From NCBI GenBank assembly GCA_014799395.1, contig JAAVID010000006.1, positions 2,282-66,281 of the forward strand: DNA of 64,000 bases. Reading direction: 5' to 3'. Below are positions 33,873 to 43,178 of the stretch, piece by piece (the first letter of the stretch is position 1; each line of letters begins with the position of its first letter). This DNA is from Oscillospiraceae bacterium. Its GTDB lineage: Bacteria > Bacillota > Clostridia > Oscillospirales > Ruminococcaceae. The notes beneath the pieces were generated by a model, which was not told the DNA's origin, did no database searches, and saw only the letters and a program-made list of their open reading frames with translations. A program made the translations under genes and the position numbers.

Positions 33873-34723
33873 TTAAGAAAAGAAGAATGTGGGGCGGCTC
33901 CCGCGGCGGCGACATCGCGATATTTATCCTCCTCGCGTTGGTCGGCGTATTTATGCTGTTCCCGATCTATTTCTCGATCATTCAATCGATAAAGCCCGTG
34001 GAGGAACTGTTCCTGTTCCCGCCTAAGCTGTATGTTCAGCGTCCGACTACGCAGTCGTTTGAGGATATGCTGAAGGTAGCGGGCGGTATGGACGTTCCGT
34101 TCTCGAGATATGTGTTTAACTCCGTATTCGTTTCGGTAGTCGTTACCGTTGCGCAGCTGCTGTTTGCGTCCTCCGCGGCGTATGTGCTGGCTAAGGTAAA
34201 GGCGCCCGGCGTTAAGGCGATGAACAAGATCATCGAGATAGCGCTGCTGTTTACGTCCTCCGTTACATATATCGTACAGTATATCGTAATGGCGAATATG
34301 GGTCTTATCGACACCTACTTTGCGCTTACACTGCCCTACATCGCTACTCCTATGGGCTTGTTCCTTATGAAGCAGTTTATGGGTCAGATACCCGAGTCTA
34401 TGATAGAAGCGGCAAAGCTCGACGGAGCTTCTCACCTGAGAATTTGCTGGCAGATAGTAATGCCGAATGTAAAGCCCGCTTGGTTGACGCTGATGATATT
34501 CGCGTTCCAGGGAGCTTGGCAGATCACGGGTTATCTGTTCGTATATTCCGAGCAGCTGAAGCCTATCCCAATCGTAATGCAGCAGATAGCGGCTTCGGGT
34601 CTTGCGAGAGCGGGCGTTTCCTACGCTACCGTCGTAGTACTTATGCTGCCGCCTATGATACTGTTCCTTATTTTGCAGAGCAACGTTGTTGAAACAATGG
34701 CTCATTCGGGTCTTAAGGACTGA
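33863..34723 (+). CDS. Sugar ABC permease, MalG type
   Basis: 286 aa from the TTG at 33863, which has GGAGG 7 nt upstream inside the previous gene; longer in-frame starts have no such site. Six membrane segments and the EAA loop IEAAKLDGASHLRICWQIVMP near residue 185. Pairs with the MalF-type permease at 32720. Confidence 0.88.
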   Translation: MRLIKKRRMWGGSRGGDIAIFILLALVGVFMLFPIYFSIIQSIKPVEELFLFPPKLYVQRPTTQSFEDMLKVAGGMDVPFSRYVFNSVFVSVVVTVAQLLFASSAAYVLAKVKAPGVKAMNKIIEIALLFTSSVTYIVQYIVMANMGLIDTYFALTLPYIATPMGLFLMKQFMGQIPESMIEAAKLDGASHLRICWQIVMPNVKPAWLTLMIFAFQGAWQITGYLFVYSEQLKPIPIVMQQIAASGLARAGVSYATVVVLMLPPMILFLILQSNVVETMAHSGLKD

Positions 34724-34755
34724 CGTTCGATTTTACTTACGAAAGGATGATTTCG

Positions 34756-36399
34756 GTGCCATCAATTAAACGCATCGCAAGACGGGTCGTGTCTGCTGTT
34801 CTGGCGGCGGCTATGTTGTGCACAAGCGTTACAGCGTTTGCAGACGAGCCGTATACGGGCTATAACTACGACTGGTGGGGCGATCCCGTTCCGTCGCAGA
34901 ACGGCTACGTTGTCGACAGGGTCGTTTCGGGTATGGATATAGGCTGCGGTCAGTTTACAAATCCCGCCGACCTGTTTTTCGATGATAACGAGAACCTTTA
35001 TATCGCCGACAGCGGTTATATAGGCAATTACGACGCAAAGGCCCAGAAAGGGCGTATCGTCGTTACCGATAAGGACTTTGATCTTTTATACTCTGTTGAG
35101 TATCTCGATTTCTCCGACAAGCAGGAGTGGATCGGCGAGAGACAGGCGCTTGTAAACAGCGGAAGTCTTGCCGAGGATCGTTTCGCAAAGGAAACGAACA
35201 TCTACTTCAACACCCCGACGGGCGTGTTTGTCGACGAGGACAACGTTTACGTTGCCGACAGTGAAAATGAGCGCGTTGTGCAGTTCACCGTCGAAAAAGA
35301 CGCGAACGGAGTAGGCTTCGGAAAGGTTCGCGAGGTCTTTACGAGACCCGGGGATATTTACTACGACGCGGGCTCGACGTTCAGACCAGAAAAGGTGCTC
35401 GTGGACGCGGCTAAAAACGTTTACGTCTGCATTACGACCATTACGAGAGGCGCGGTCGTATTCTCGCGCGAGGGCGAGTTCAACGGCTATTACGGCGCTA
35501 ACCGTGTTGAGAAAACGGGCGAGGTAATTCTGAATGCTTTCTGGAAGCTCATTATGACGACCGAGCAGATCAAGCGTATGAAGAGAAGCGTCCCCGTTGA
35601 GATCACCAACTTCGATATCGACGACGACAACTTCGTTTATACCGTAACAAAGAATAAGAATTCCGATACGGACACGCTGAAGAAGATGAACTCGGCAGGT
35701 ACGAACATCTTCATCAACCTCGGCTATAACGAGTACATTTTCGGCGACGCGCTTACCAAGTACTACCGCGGAACAACGTACAGCTCGCAGATATGCGACG
35801 TTGACGTCGGTCCCAACGGCGAGATAAATCTGCTGGACCTGCAAACGGGTCGTGTGTTCCAGTATGACGACGAATGTACGCTGATGTTCATATTCGGCGG
35901 AAGCGGCGACCAGAAGGGCACGTTCACGACAGTAAACGCGGTCGAGAGCGTTGGAACCAACGTATATGTGCTCGACAGCAGAAAGAGCTCAATTACCGTG
36001 TTCAAGCGTACCGAGTTTGGTTCGATAGTACACGAGGCTATGTCCTTGTTCAACGCGGGCAAATACAACGAGGCTATGGAGCCCTGGAACGAGGTGCTTC
36101 GCCGCGATTCCAACTACTGGATGGCGTATATCGGTCTCGGAAACGCTTACCTTAACGCCAAGGATTACGACAAGGCAATGGATTACTTCTATATGCAGTC
36201 CAGAAGCGGTTATTCCGACGCGTTCAAGAGCTGGCGTATGAACTTTATCCGCGAGAACTTTACGCTGTTTGCGGTCATTATCATTGCGATATTTGTCGCG
36301 ATCTATGTGATCTCGACGGTAAGAGGCAAAACGAGAGCGAAAAAACGCGCCGCGGCGGACAAGATACTCCGCGAGCAGCAGAAGAAAGAGGAGGGGTAA
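34756..36399 (+). CDS. Secreted NHL-repeat protein with TPR and C-terminal membrane anchor
   Basis: 547 aa from the GTG at 34756 (AAGG 9 nt upstream; the ATG three codons earlier is too close). Signal peptide ending near AFADE, then NHL-type beta-propeller repeats (LFFDDNENLYIADSG, GVFVDEDNVYVADSENERV, KVLVDAAKNVYVCI, about 60-420), a TPR pair (YNEAMEPWNEVLRRD, DYDKAMDYFYMQSR, about 435-490), one membrane helix (about 505-525) and a basic tail. Likely displayed outside the membrane as a scaffold. It occurs with permeases, a Yip1 and a DUF5696 protein. Confidence 0.78.
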   Translation: MPSIKRIARRVVSAVLAAAMLCTSVTAFADEPYTGYNYDWWGDPVPSQNGYVVDRVVSGMDIGCGQFTNPADLFFDDNENLYIADSGYIGNYDAKAQKGRIVVTDKDFDLLYSVEYLDFSDKQEWIGERQALVNSGSLAEDRFAKETNIYFNTPTGVFVDEDNVYVADSENERVVQFTVEKDANGVGFGKVREVFTRPGDIYYDAGSTFRPEKVLVDAAKNVYVCITTITRGAVVFSREGEFNGYYGANRVEKTGEVILNAFWKLIMTTEQIKRMKRSVPVEITNFDIDDDNFVYTVTKNKNSDTDTLKKMNSAGTNIFINLGYNEYIFGDALTKYYRGTTYSSQICDVDVGPNGEINLLDLQTGRVFQYDDECTLMFIFGGSGDQKGTFTTVNAVESVGTNVYVLDSRKSSITVFKRTEFGSIVHEAMSLFNAGKYNEAMEPWNEVLRRDSNYWMAYIGLGNAYLNAKDYDKAMDYFYMQSRSGYSDAFKSWRMNFIRENFTLFAVIIIAIFVAIYVISTVRGKTRAKKRAAADKILREQQKKEEG

Positions 36400-36402
36400 G
36401 CA

Positions 36403-37164
36403 ATGCGGTTTGATTTGGATCTTCCTGCGTGGAAATGGCCTTTCTACATTATGCGCCACCCCTTTGAGGGTTATGAGGATCTCCGCTGGAAGAAAGCGTA
36501 CAATATGAAGGTGGCTATGTTCATTGTTGTGCTGTTCTTTATCGTCAGCGTGTGCGATCAGCTTATGACGGGCTTCCTGCATAACCACGCTATGACAAAG
36601 GTATTCAACATAGTTCCCGTTGTTATTCGTTCTATCCTGTTATTCGTTACCTGGGTAGTCGGAAACTGGGCGCTGTGTACGCTTTTCAACGGCGAGGGTA
36701 CGATGAAAAATATCTGCGTTAATACGGCATACGCGCTTGTTCCGTATATCATAGGCAGAATTGTAAACATTATCCTCTCCAACTGCCTTACAATAGATGA
36801 GGCGACGTTCCTTACATTTGTAAATATCATTACGGTATGTTACAGCGTACTGCTGCTGATATCGGGAATGAAAACCGTTCACCAGTATAATTTCTGGCAG
36901 ACGATAGTTTCAATGGTGTTTACGATAGTGGCAATGCTTATCATCATAATTCTGGCAGTGCTCCTTGTATCGCTGTTCCAGCAGGTTTATCTGTTTGTTT
37001 ACGCGGTATATACCGAGCTGCTTTACAGAAATCCGAGCCTGTCCTCCGCGGCGCTGATAACCATAATGGTAGGCGTGGTCGTGGCGGCAATTGCTATCAT
37101 ATGCGTCGCGTATACTTTGTACGAGAAAGCACAGCTCAAGAAGGAGCAGAAGAAGCTGCGTTAA
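36403..37164 (+). CDS. Yip1-family membrane protein
   Basis: 253 aa. A short amphipathic start (FYIMRHPFEGYEDLRW, typical of bacterial Yip1 proteins) is followed by five to six membrane segments and a basic end. Bacterial members are unstudied. It starts 3 bp after the NHL/TPR gene, so the two are probably co-translated. Its repeated occurrence beside DUF5696 and sugar permeases in related bacteria, as I recall it, suggests a part in the same importer. Confidence 0.75.
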   Translation: MRFDLDLPAWKWPFYIMRHPFEGYEDLRWKKAYNMKVAMFIVVLFFIVSVCDQLMTGFLHNHAMTKVFNIVPVVIRSILLFVTWVVGNWALCTLFNGEGTMKNICVNTAYALVPYIIGRIVNIILSNCLTIDEATFLTFVNIITVCYSVLLLISGMKTVHQYNFWQTIVSMVFTIVAMLIIIILAVLLVSLFQQVYLFVYAVYTELLYRNPSLSSAALITIMVGVVVAAIAIICVAYTLYEKAQLKKEQKKLR

Positions 37165-37189
37165 ATAGTTTTAAGATGGTGGTGTAAAA

Positions 37190-39541
37190 ATGCTGCAATT
37201 TCGCAAGAAAATAATGATTTCCGCGCTTTGCGCAGTTATGTTGGTAACAACGAGCCAAAGCGCATGGTCTGAGGCGACGGACAATACCGAGGCAACACAG
37301 CCCGCCGAAACCGACGGCGCAGCCGATAACGCGGCTGACGGCGCGGAGGACGCTGCTCCCGTACAGGCGTCGATAACCGAGGCGGAGGCGCTTGCCGCAA
37401 TGACGGAATGCGCGTCCACTTCGACGCTGAAAATGTACGTCGACGAGATGACGGGTTCGTTTGCGGTGGAGTGTCTTGCCAACGGCGAGATAATCTGGAG
37501 CAATCCGTATAACGCCGATTTCGACCCCAACACGAGAAGCGCGCAGCTGAAGGCTCAGCTCAAGTCGGCTATGACGATAAATTCCGTTAAGGTAACCGAC
37601 AGTGATACGCCCGTTACGTTCGTGCGTTCGGCTTATGAGGGCGAAACTATGGTGGAGCTTACAAGCAACGGCTTTAAGGCGACGGTCAATTTCCCCGAGC
37701 AGGGAATTACGGTTCCGTATTATGTAACGCTCACCGACGATCATTACGATGTTTCCGTAGCGCTTGACGAGACTTACGAGGTCGAGATGGAAACGCCAAA
37801 CGATACGACCGAGTCTACGCGCTCTATCGTTGATCTGAGCTTGTTCCCCGCGATGAATGCCGCGTATCTTGACGAGGAGGGATATTTCGTTATCCCCGAC
37901 GGTTCGGGTGCGGTTATCAACTTCAACAACGGAAAAACTTCGTCGAACAAGTATTCACAGAAGATATTCGGTCGTGATTACTCGCTCTCGCAGGAGAGAG
38001 CGCCCAAAAAGACCGAGCAGGCTTATCTGCCGATACTCGGCGTAGTTAAAAAGGACTCCGCGCTGCTTGAGGTCATCACGGAAGGCGCGGCTTACGCTAC
38101 CGCAAAGGCGGGCGTAGCGGGTCAGGAGGCTACGGGCTTCAACACCGCGTACTTTGAGTTCGCGGTAAGAGCCGCGGATCAGTACTCGCTCGGCGGCGTA
38201 AACGCGGCTAACCTCAAGGCTTACGAGCAGACAAAGGTTCCCGAGCCGAGACTTACGGTACGGTACTACCCGATAGCAAAGAGCGGCGCGACGTATGTCG
38301 ACGTTGCAAAGCGCTATCAGCAGTATCTGCTTGACGAGGGCTTGATGTCCAAGAAGGCGGATTCCAACACCGCGCTTTACATCGACCTTTACGGCGGCGC
38401 TGTCAAGGAGCGTTCCGTAATGGGACTTCCGCTTAAGCTCCAGACTCCCGCGACAACGTATGAGCAGGCGAAGTTAATTCTCCAGGAGCTCAAGAACCGC
38501 GGCGTTGACAATATGATAGTTGCTTACAACGACTTTAACACGGCGGGTCTTACCGACAGGATCTCAAATTCCGTTGATTACGCAAGCTCGCTTGGCGGAA
38601 AGAACGCGTTCAAGGCGCTCCAGGATTACTGCGTGACCGCGGGAATAACTCTCGCGCCGAACGTAGACCTTACGGAGTTTGAGCGCTCGGGCAACGGTTA
38701 CTCCAGAACGGGCGCGTCCGTTATCGGTGTTACAAAGGCATACGCAACTCAAAGCGAGTATGAGATAGCTTTTGGCTTACCGCACGACACAAGACCCAAC
38801 TGGTTTATCCTTACTCCCGCTTATTACAATAAGGTTTACGGCGAGGTCGTTTCCAGCTACTCGTCGGAGGGTATCGGCGCTATTTCCGTCGGAAACGGCA
38901 CAAGTCTGCTGTACGGCGATTTCAGCGGAAGCGCAAACAAGAAAACCTCCAGACAGCAGGCTGTCGAGAACCTCAAGAAGAGTTACGAGCTCATAAACAG
39001 CAGCGGCATCAAGTTTGAGGCTTCCGCCTGCAACGAGTACGCGCTGAAGTATGTTGACAGTATCAGAAATATTCCGCTTTACAGCAGCGGCTTTGATATT
39101 ACGGATTACGATATTCCGTTCTATGAGCTGGTTATACACGGATATATCCCGTACACCTCCAAGGCGAGAAACGCGAGCGCGAGCGCAGACGAGCTGTTCC
39201 TGCTCTCCGTTGTTACGGGCACTCCGCTGCACTACGACTTTATGTACGAGTCGCCGAACACGCTGACCGACTGCAAGTACGAGAAGCTGTTCTACACTCA
39301 TTACGAGGGCTGGCTTGATGTAGCTGCTGAGGAATACAAGTTCTTTAACGACAATATCGCGAGCGTATCGGGCGCGACTATCACGGATCACAAGTTCCTC
39401 TCTTCGAGAGTGATCGAGACAACGTTCGATAACGGCACGGTTCTTACGGCTGACCTTGAAAACTACACGCTGAAAATAAACGGCGCAGAGGTCAAGCTGC
39501 CCGAAAAATCTTGGAAAGGAGTGACGACTGCTGATGAGTAA
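37190..39541 (+). CDS. DUF5696-like secreted protein
   Basis: 783 aa. Signal peptide (about residues 1-27), an acidic Ala/Thr linker, a beta-rich region (about 65-210) and a large domain starting GYFVIPDGSGAVINFNNGK, with a central (beta/alpha)-barrel-like part (QEL.NRGVDNMIVAYNDF, about 425-450). The C-terminal half resembles a glycoside-hydrolase fold of the kind found in DUF5696, but no catalytic residues can be named with confidence. A glycan-acting enzyme or binder of this importer is plausible. It overlaps the next gene by 8 bp. Confidence 0.75.
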   Translation: MLQFRKKIMISALCAVMLVTTSQSAWSEATDNTEATQPAETDGAADNAADGAEDAAPVQASITEAEALAAMTECASTSTLKMYVDEMTGSFAVECLANGEIIWSNPYNADFDPNTRSAQLKAQLKSAMTINSVKVTDSDTPVTFVRSAYEGETMVELTSNGFKATVNFPEQGITVPYYVTLTDDHYDVSVALDETYEVEMETPNDTTESTRSIVDLSLFPAMNAAYLDEEGYFVIPDGSGAVINFNNGKTSSNKYSQKIFGRDYSLSQERAPKKTEQAYLPILGVVKKDSALLEVITEGAAYATAKAGVAGQEATGFNTAYFEFAVRAADQYSLGGVNAANLKAYEQTKVPEPRLTVRYYPIAKSGATYVDVAKRYQQYLLDEGLMSKKADSNTALYIDLYGGAVKERSVMGLPLKLQTPATTYEQAKLILQELKNRGVDNMIVAYNDFNTAGLTDRISNSVDYASSLGGKNAFKALQDYCVTAGITLAPNVDLTEFERSGNGYSRTGASVIGVTKAYATQSEYEIAFGLPHDTRPNWFILTPAYYNKVYGEVVSSYSSEGIGAISVGNGTSLLYGDFSGSANKKTSRQQAVENLKKSYELINSSGIKFEASACNEYALKYVDSIRNIPLYSSGFDITDYDIPFYELVIHGYIPYTSKARNASASADELFLLSVVTGTPLHYDFMYESPNTLTDCKYEKLFYTHYEGWLDVAAEEYKFFNDNIASVSGATITDHKFLSSRVIETTFDNGTVLTADLENYTLKINGAEVKLPEKSWKGVTTADE

Positions 39542-40685
39542 GAACAAAAAAGAAACATCATCGGAAAACACCCCCAAGGTTGAAGAAGCGGTAAAGACCG
39601 AGGAAGCCGTAAACGCGGCTGAACAGGCAGTGCAGGAGGCTCCCGTTGTGAAGCGCTCGGCACACAACACCGCCGCTGCCGCGGCATTCAACGCGGCGGG
39701 CGAGGATGTCGACGTCCGCAGACAAAAGGGCGAAAAGAGAGAGCGCAAGATAAAGACCAACAAAATACCGTATGAGCGTAAAAAGCATCTGTACGGCTAC
39801 GGCTTTATCGCGTTATGGCTTATCGGTTCGCTCTGGCTGTTTATTACTCCCGTTATCACTTCGCTTGTATACTCGCTGAGCGACACGACGCTTATGGATA
39901 AGGCGGACGCGCTCGCGGCAGGTTACACAAGCGCGGGTATCCGCACGGAGTGGAACAATTTCGCGCACTACATAAAAGCGTTCGCGGGCGACCCCGATTT
40001 CCCGAGACAGCTTGTAGAGTCGATAGGCGAGATCATTCCGCAGGCGTTTGTAATTATGATATTCTCGCTGTTTATAGCGATCATGCTTAATCAGAAGTTC
40101 AGAGGCAGAACGCTTGCGAGAGCGATATTCTTCCTGCCTGTGCTTATCGCGACCGGTCCTATCATCACCGTAATCAACGGTGATATGGCGTCGCAGGGTA
40201 TCTCGGGCGCAACGCAGTTCAGCGCGCTGTTCAAGACCGACCTGGTATCGGAGCTTATGGAATTCGTGGGTATCTACAATATCAACCCGAAGTTCACGGA
40301 GTTTATCGAGGATCTTACCGCAAACATTCTTAACCTCGTGTGGAACTCGGGTATTCAGATACTGATATTCCTTTCCGCTTTGCAGAATATTCCTCCGTCC
40401 GCAAAGGAAGCGGCGAATATGGAGGGCGCGACCGCGTGGGAGTTCTTCTGGAAAATCACTTTCCCGATAATAAGCCCGATGATATTGGCAAATCTTGTTT
40501 ATACGATCATAGACGCGTTCGTTTCAACGGACAACGACGTAATGACCCATGTTCTTAAGTCGTCACAGCTTGGCGAGTACGGTTATTCGGCGGCGATGGC
40601 GTGGATATACTTCGCGATAATCGGCGCGATACTGGGAATTGTCGTCTTGATAGTAAACAAATTCGTCTTCTACGAGAATGAGTAA
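39534..40685 (+). CDS. Sugar ABC permease, MalF type, with long N-terminus
   Basis: 383 aa. An N-terminal cytoplasmic extension of about 85 residues rich in Glu, Ala and Lys precedes six membrane segments; the EAA loop is KEAANMEGATAWEFFWKITFP near residue 290. Its ATG lies inside the end of the DUF5696 gene with GGAG upstream. Confidence 0.87.
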   Translation: MSKNKKETSSENTPKVEEAVKTEEAVNAAEQAVQEAPVVKRSAHNTAAAAAFNAAGEDVDVRRQKGEKRERKIKTNKIPYERKKHLYGYGFIALWLIGSLWLFITPVITSLVYSLSDTTLMDKADALAAGYTSAGIRTEWNNFAHYIKAFAGDPDFPRQLVESIGEIIPQAFVIMIFSLFIAIMLNQKFRGRTLARAIFFLPVLIATGPIITVINGDMASQGISGATQFSALFKTDLVSELMEFVGIYNINPKFTEFIEDLTANILNLVWNSGIQILIFLSALQNIPPSAKEAANMEGATAWEFFWKITFPIISPMILANLVYTIIDAFVSTDNDVMTHVLKSSQLGEYGYSAAMAWIYFAIIGAILGIVVLIVNKFVFYENE

Positions 40686-40698
40686 GGAGGTGCTTTAA

Positions 40699-41760
40699 TT
40701 GTCTGAGAAAATCATTACAAATACCTCCGCAGCGGACAGCGAGCCGAGCAAGGATAAAAAGCACTACCGTGTGACAAACTGGAGCATTATCAAGAATTAT
40801 GTTCATTACACACCCGAGGAGCGCAAGCACTACACCTACATATTCTGGCGCAGAGTCGGCGGCTGGATATGGCCTATATTCAGAGGCGTGCTCATTTTCG
40901 GTCTGGCGTTCGTAATTTTGTACCCGATCATGTATATGATAAGCGCTTCGCTTCGTCCGCAGGCGGAAATGCAGGACCCTTCGGTAATGTGGATCCCCAA
41001 AAATGTGCGGCTTCAGAACTTCAAGGACGTATGGGAGGCTATAAACTACCCCGACGTACTTTGGAACACGATACAGCTCAACATCGTAGCCTCGGTTCTC
41101 CAGGTTGCGTCGTGCGCTATCACGGGCTACGGCTTCGCGCGTTTCCAGTTTAAGGGAAAGAAACTGCTGTTTGCTCTGGTGCTTCTGCAAATCATCGTAC
41201 CGCCGCAGATCATCATTCTGCCGCAATTCAACCTGTTCAGAAATTTCGATATATTCGGCTTGCTGAACGCGGTTACCGGCAGCACAGTAAGCTTTATCAA
41301 CACCAACTTCACGATGTATATCCCCGCGATTTTCGGCAACGGTATCCGTGGCGGTCTGTTCATTTACCTGTTCAGACAGTTCTTCCGCGGGCTGCCCAAG
41401 GAGCTTGAGGACGCGGCGTACCTCGATGGATGCGGTCCGTTCAAGACCTTTATCAGCGTTATGGTTCCGAACGCGGCAAGCTCGTTCCTCACCGTTTTCA
41501 TCTTCTCGATAGTATGGTACTGGAACGATTACTTCATAAGCTCGATGTTCTTTACGAACTCGCAGACGATCTCGCTGAACATTCTGGGTCTCGCGAATAC
41601 GATGTCGCTTAAGCTCACGGGCTTGACGGGCAACGCCGTTGACTATATGGTATGGGTCGAGGCAGGCTGTCTTATGGCGATCGCGCCGATTTTGATAATG
41701 TATATCTTCCTGCAAAAGTACTTCACGGAAGGTATCGAAAGAGCGGGTCTCGCGAACTGA
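40699..41760 (+). CDS. Sugar ABC permease, MalG type
   Basis: 353 aa from a TTG start after AAGGAGG. N-terminal extension of about 65 residues, six membrane segments and the EAA loop LEDAAYLDGCGPFKTFISVMVP near residue 240. Last gene of the importer operon. With the preceding gene it makes a second heterodimeric pore, so the operon codes two permease pairs but one visible binding protein. Confidence 0.88.
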   Translation: MSEKIITNTSAADSEPSKDKKHYRVTNWSIIKNYVHYTPEERKHYTYIFWRRVGGWIWPIFRGVLIFGLAFVILYPIMYMISASLRPQAEMQDPSVMWIPKNVRLQNFKDVWEAINYPDVLWNTIQLNIVASVLQVASCAITGYGFARFQFKGKKLLFALVLLQIIVPPQIIILPQFNLFRNFDIFGLLNAVTGSTVSFINTNFTMYIPAIFGNGIRGGLFIYLFRQFFRGLPKELEDAAYLDGCGPFKTFISVMVPNAASSFLTVFIFSIVWYWNDYFISSMFFTNSQTISLNILGLANTMSLKLTGLTGNAVDYMVWVEAGCLMAIAPILIMYIFLQKYFTEGIERAGLAN

Positions 41761-41792
41761 TCTATCGAGTTCGACCGCAAATCCAAGAAATT

Positions 41793-41825
41793 ATCCGTCC
41801 TTTTGCAAGGACGGATTTTCTTGAC
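41793..41825 (+). terminator. Terminator of the importer operon
   Basis: Perfect 10-bp stem ATCCGTCCTT/AAGGACGGAT around TTGC, then TTTTCTTG. Confidence 0.85.
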
Positions 41826-41833
41826 TTTATCCG

Positions 41834-42043
41834 GAGCGTGTTCACATTAACGCTCAACACCCGTCTTTCGGCGGATTTTTCCGATTGCTGCGTCAAAACT
41901 CCTTGAGCGTTTTGCGCGCAGCGCATAATGCGTACATAAAGTACGCCTGCGTCGTAGCGTTTTGCGCAAAGCGCATAATGCGTCCTTGCACTCGGAAAAA
42001 TCCGCTTCGAAATCCGGGCATTTCGGTTAATGTGAACACGCTC
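41834..42043. mobile_element. MITE-like element, type 3 (210 bp)
   Basis: Perfect 18-bp ends GAGCGTGTTCACATTAAC (41834-41851) and its complement (42026-42043). The interior is palindromic, with GGATTTTTCCGA / CTCGGAAAAATCC arms as in type 2 and two copies of GCGTTTTGCGC(G/A)(C/A)AGCGCAT as in type 1. Its right end supplies a -35-like TGAACA 17 bp from the TATAAT at 42056, in front of rnhA. Confidence 0.82.
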
Positions 42044-42084
42044 TAAATTTTGTAGTATAATGGGGATATTGAGAGGTGTACAAA

Positions 42085-42528
42085 ATGAGATTTGTTGAAA
42101 TTTTCAGCGACGGCGCGTGCAGCGGAAATCCGGGTCCGGGAGGGTTCGGGGCGATACTCCGCTGCGACGGCAAGGAAAAGGAGATAAGCGGCGGCGACGC
42201 TCACACCACCAACAACCGAATGGAGCTTCTGGGCGTGATCACGGCGCTGGAGGCGCTGAAATTCCCGTGCGAGGTAAAGATAACCACCGACAGCAAGTAC
42301 GTCGTTGACGGGATAACCAAGGGCTGGGCGGTCGGCTGGCGAAAGCGCGGCTGGAAAAAGAGCGACGGCAAACCCGCGCTCAATCCCGATTTGTGGGAGC
42401 GTTTGCTGAATTTGCTTGACACGCATAAGGCGGAGCTCTGCTGGATAAAAGGACACGCGGGGCACGCGGAGAACGAGCGCTGCGACAGGCTCGCCGTTGA
42501 ACAGCGCGACCGATATGCAGGGAAGTGA
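42085..42528 (+). CDS. rnhA: Ribonuclease HI
   Basis: 147 aa from the ATG at 42085 (GAGAGGTG upstream). All catalytic signatures are present: [10 protein letters not shown] (Asp), NNRMELLG (Glu), [10 protein letters not shown] (Asp) and [12 protein letters not shown] (Asp). It removes RNA from RNA-DNA hybrids. queH follows after 3 bp. Its promoter may use a -35 box donated by the adjacent MITE. Confidence 0.95.
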   Translation: MRFVEIFSDGACSGNPGPGGFGAILRCDGKEKEISGGDAHTTNNRMELLGVITALEALKFPCEVKITTDSKYVVDGITKGWAVGWRKRGWKKSDGKPALNPDLWERLLNLLDTHKAELCWIKGHAGHAENERCDRLAVEQRDRYAGK

Positions 42529-42531
42529 CCT

Positions 42532-43143
42532 ATGGATAAAATAAATTATCAGCGAAAACTCGACGAGCTGCTGAAAACGCTCGACGGAACGCCGCGCTTG
42601 CTGCTGCACAGCTGCTGCGCCCCGTGCTCGAGCTACTGTCTGGAGTATCTGTCGCAGTATTTTTCCGTGACCGACTTGTACTATAATCCGAACATCTCGC
42701 CGAAAGAGGAGTTCGACAAGCGCGCGGAGGAGCAGCGGCGGCTTATCGCGGAGCTCCCCGTCAAGAACCCCGTTACTCTTGTCGTTGACGAATACGACCC
42801 CGAGGAGTTCTACGGCGCGGTGAAAGGGCTGGAGCAGTGCGCGGAGGGCGGCGAGCGGTGCTTCGTCTGTTACAGGCTGAGGCTTGAACGCGCCGCGAAA
42901 TACGCCGCGGAGCACGGCTTCGACTACTTCTGCTCCACGCTTTCGATAAGTCCGCTGAAAAACGCGCAAAAGCTCAACGAGATAGGCGCGGAGCTGTCGG
43001 AGATATACGGCGTAAAAAATCTGCCGAACGACTTCAAGAAAAAGGGCGGCTATCTGCGTTCGATAGAATTGTCGCGCGAGTACGGGCTGTACCGACAGAA
43101 TTACTGCGGCTGCGTGTTCTCCAAAAACAACGAAAACGTCTAA
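42532..43143 (+). CDS. queH: Epoxyqueuosine reductase QueH
   Basis: 203 aa. The cysteine pattern of the family is visible: LLHSCCAPCSSYC near residue 24, CFVCYRLR near residue 105 and YCGCVFS at the end. QueH makes the last step of queuosine synthesis in tRNA, replacing QueG in many anaerobes. It starts 3 bp after rnhA. Confidence 0.92.
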   Translation: MDKINYQRKLDELLKTLDGTPRLLLHSCCAPCSSYCLEYLSQYFSVTDLYYNPNISPKEEFDKRAEEQRRLIAELPVKNPVTLVVDEYDPEEFYGAVKGLEQCAEGGERCFVCYRLRLERAAKYAAEHGFDYFCSTLSISPLKNAQKLNEIGAELSEIYGVKNLPNDFKKKGGYLRSIELSREYGLYRQNYCGCVFSKNNENV

Positions 43144-43148
43144 ACAAA

Positions 43149-43178
43149 AAACGGAGCGGTTATCCACTCCGTTTTTTT
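43149..43178. terminator. Terminator between queH and apbE
   Basis: AAACGGAG/CTCCGTTT stem with a 10-nt loop; A-run on one side and TTTTTTT on the other fit both convergent genes. Confidence 0.8.
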
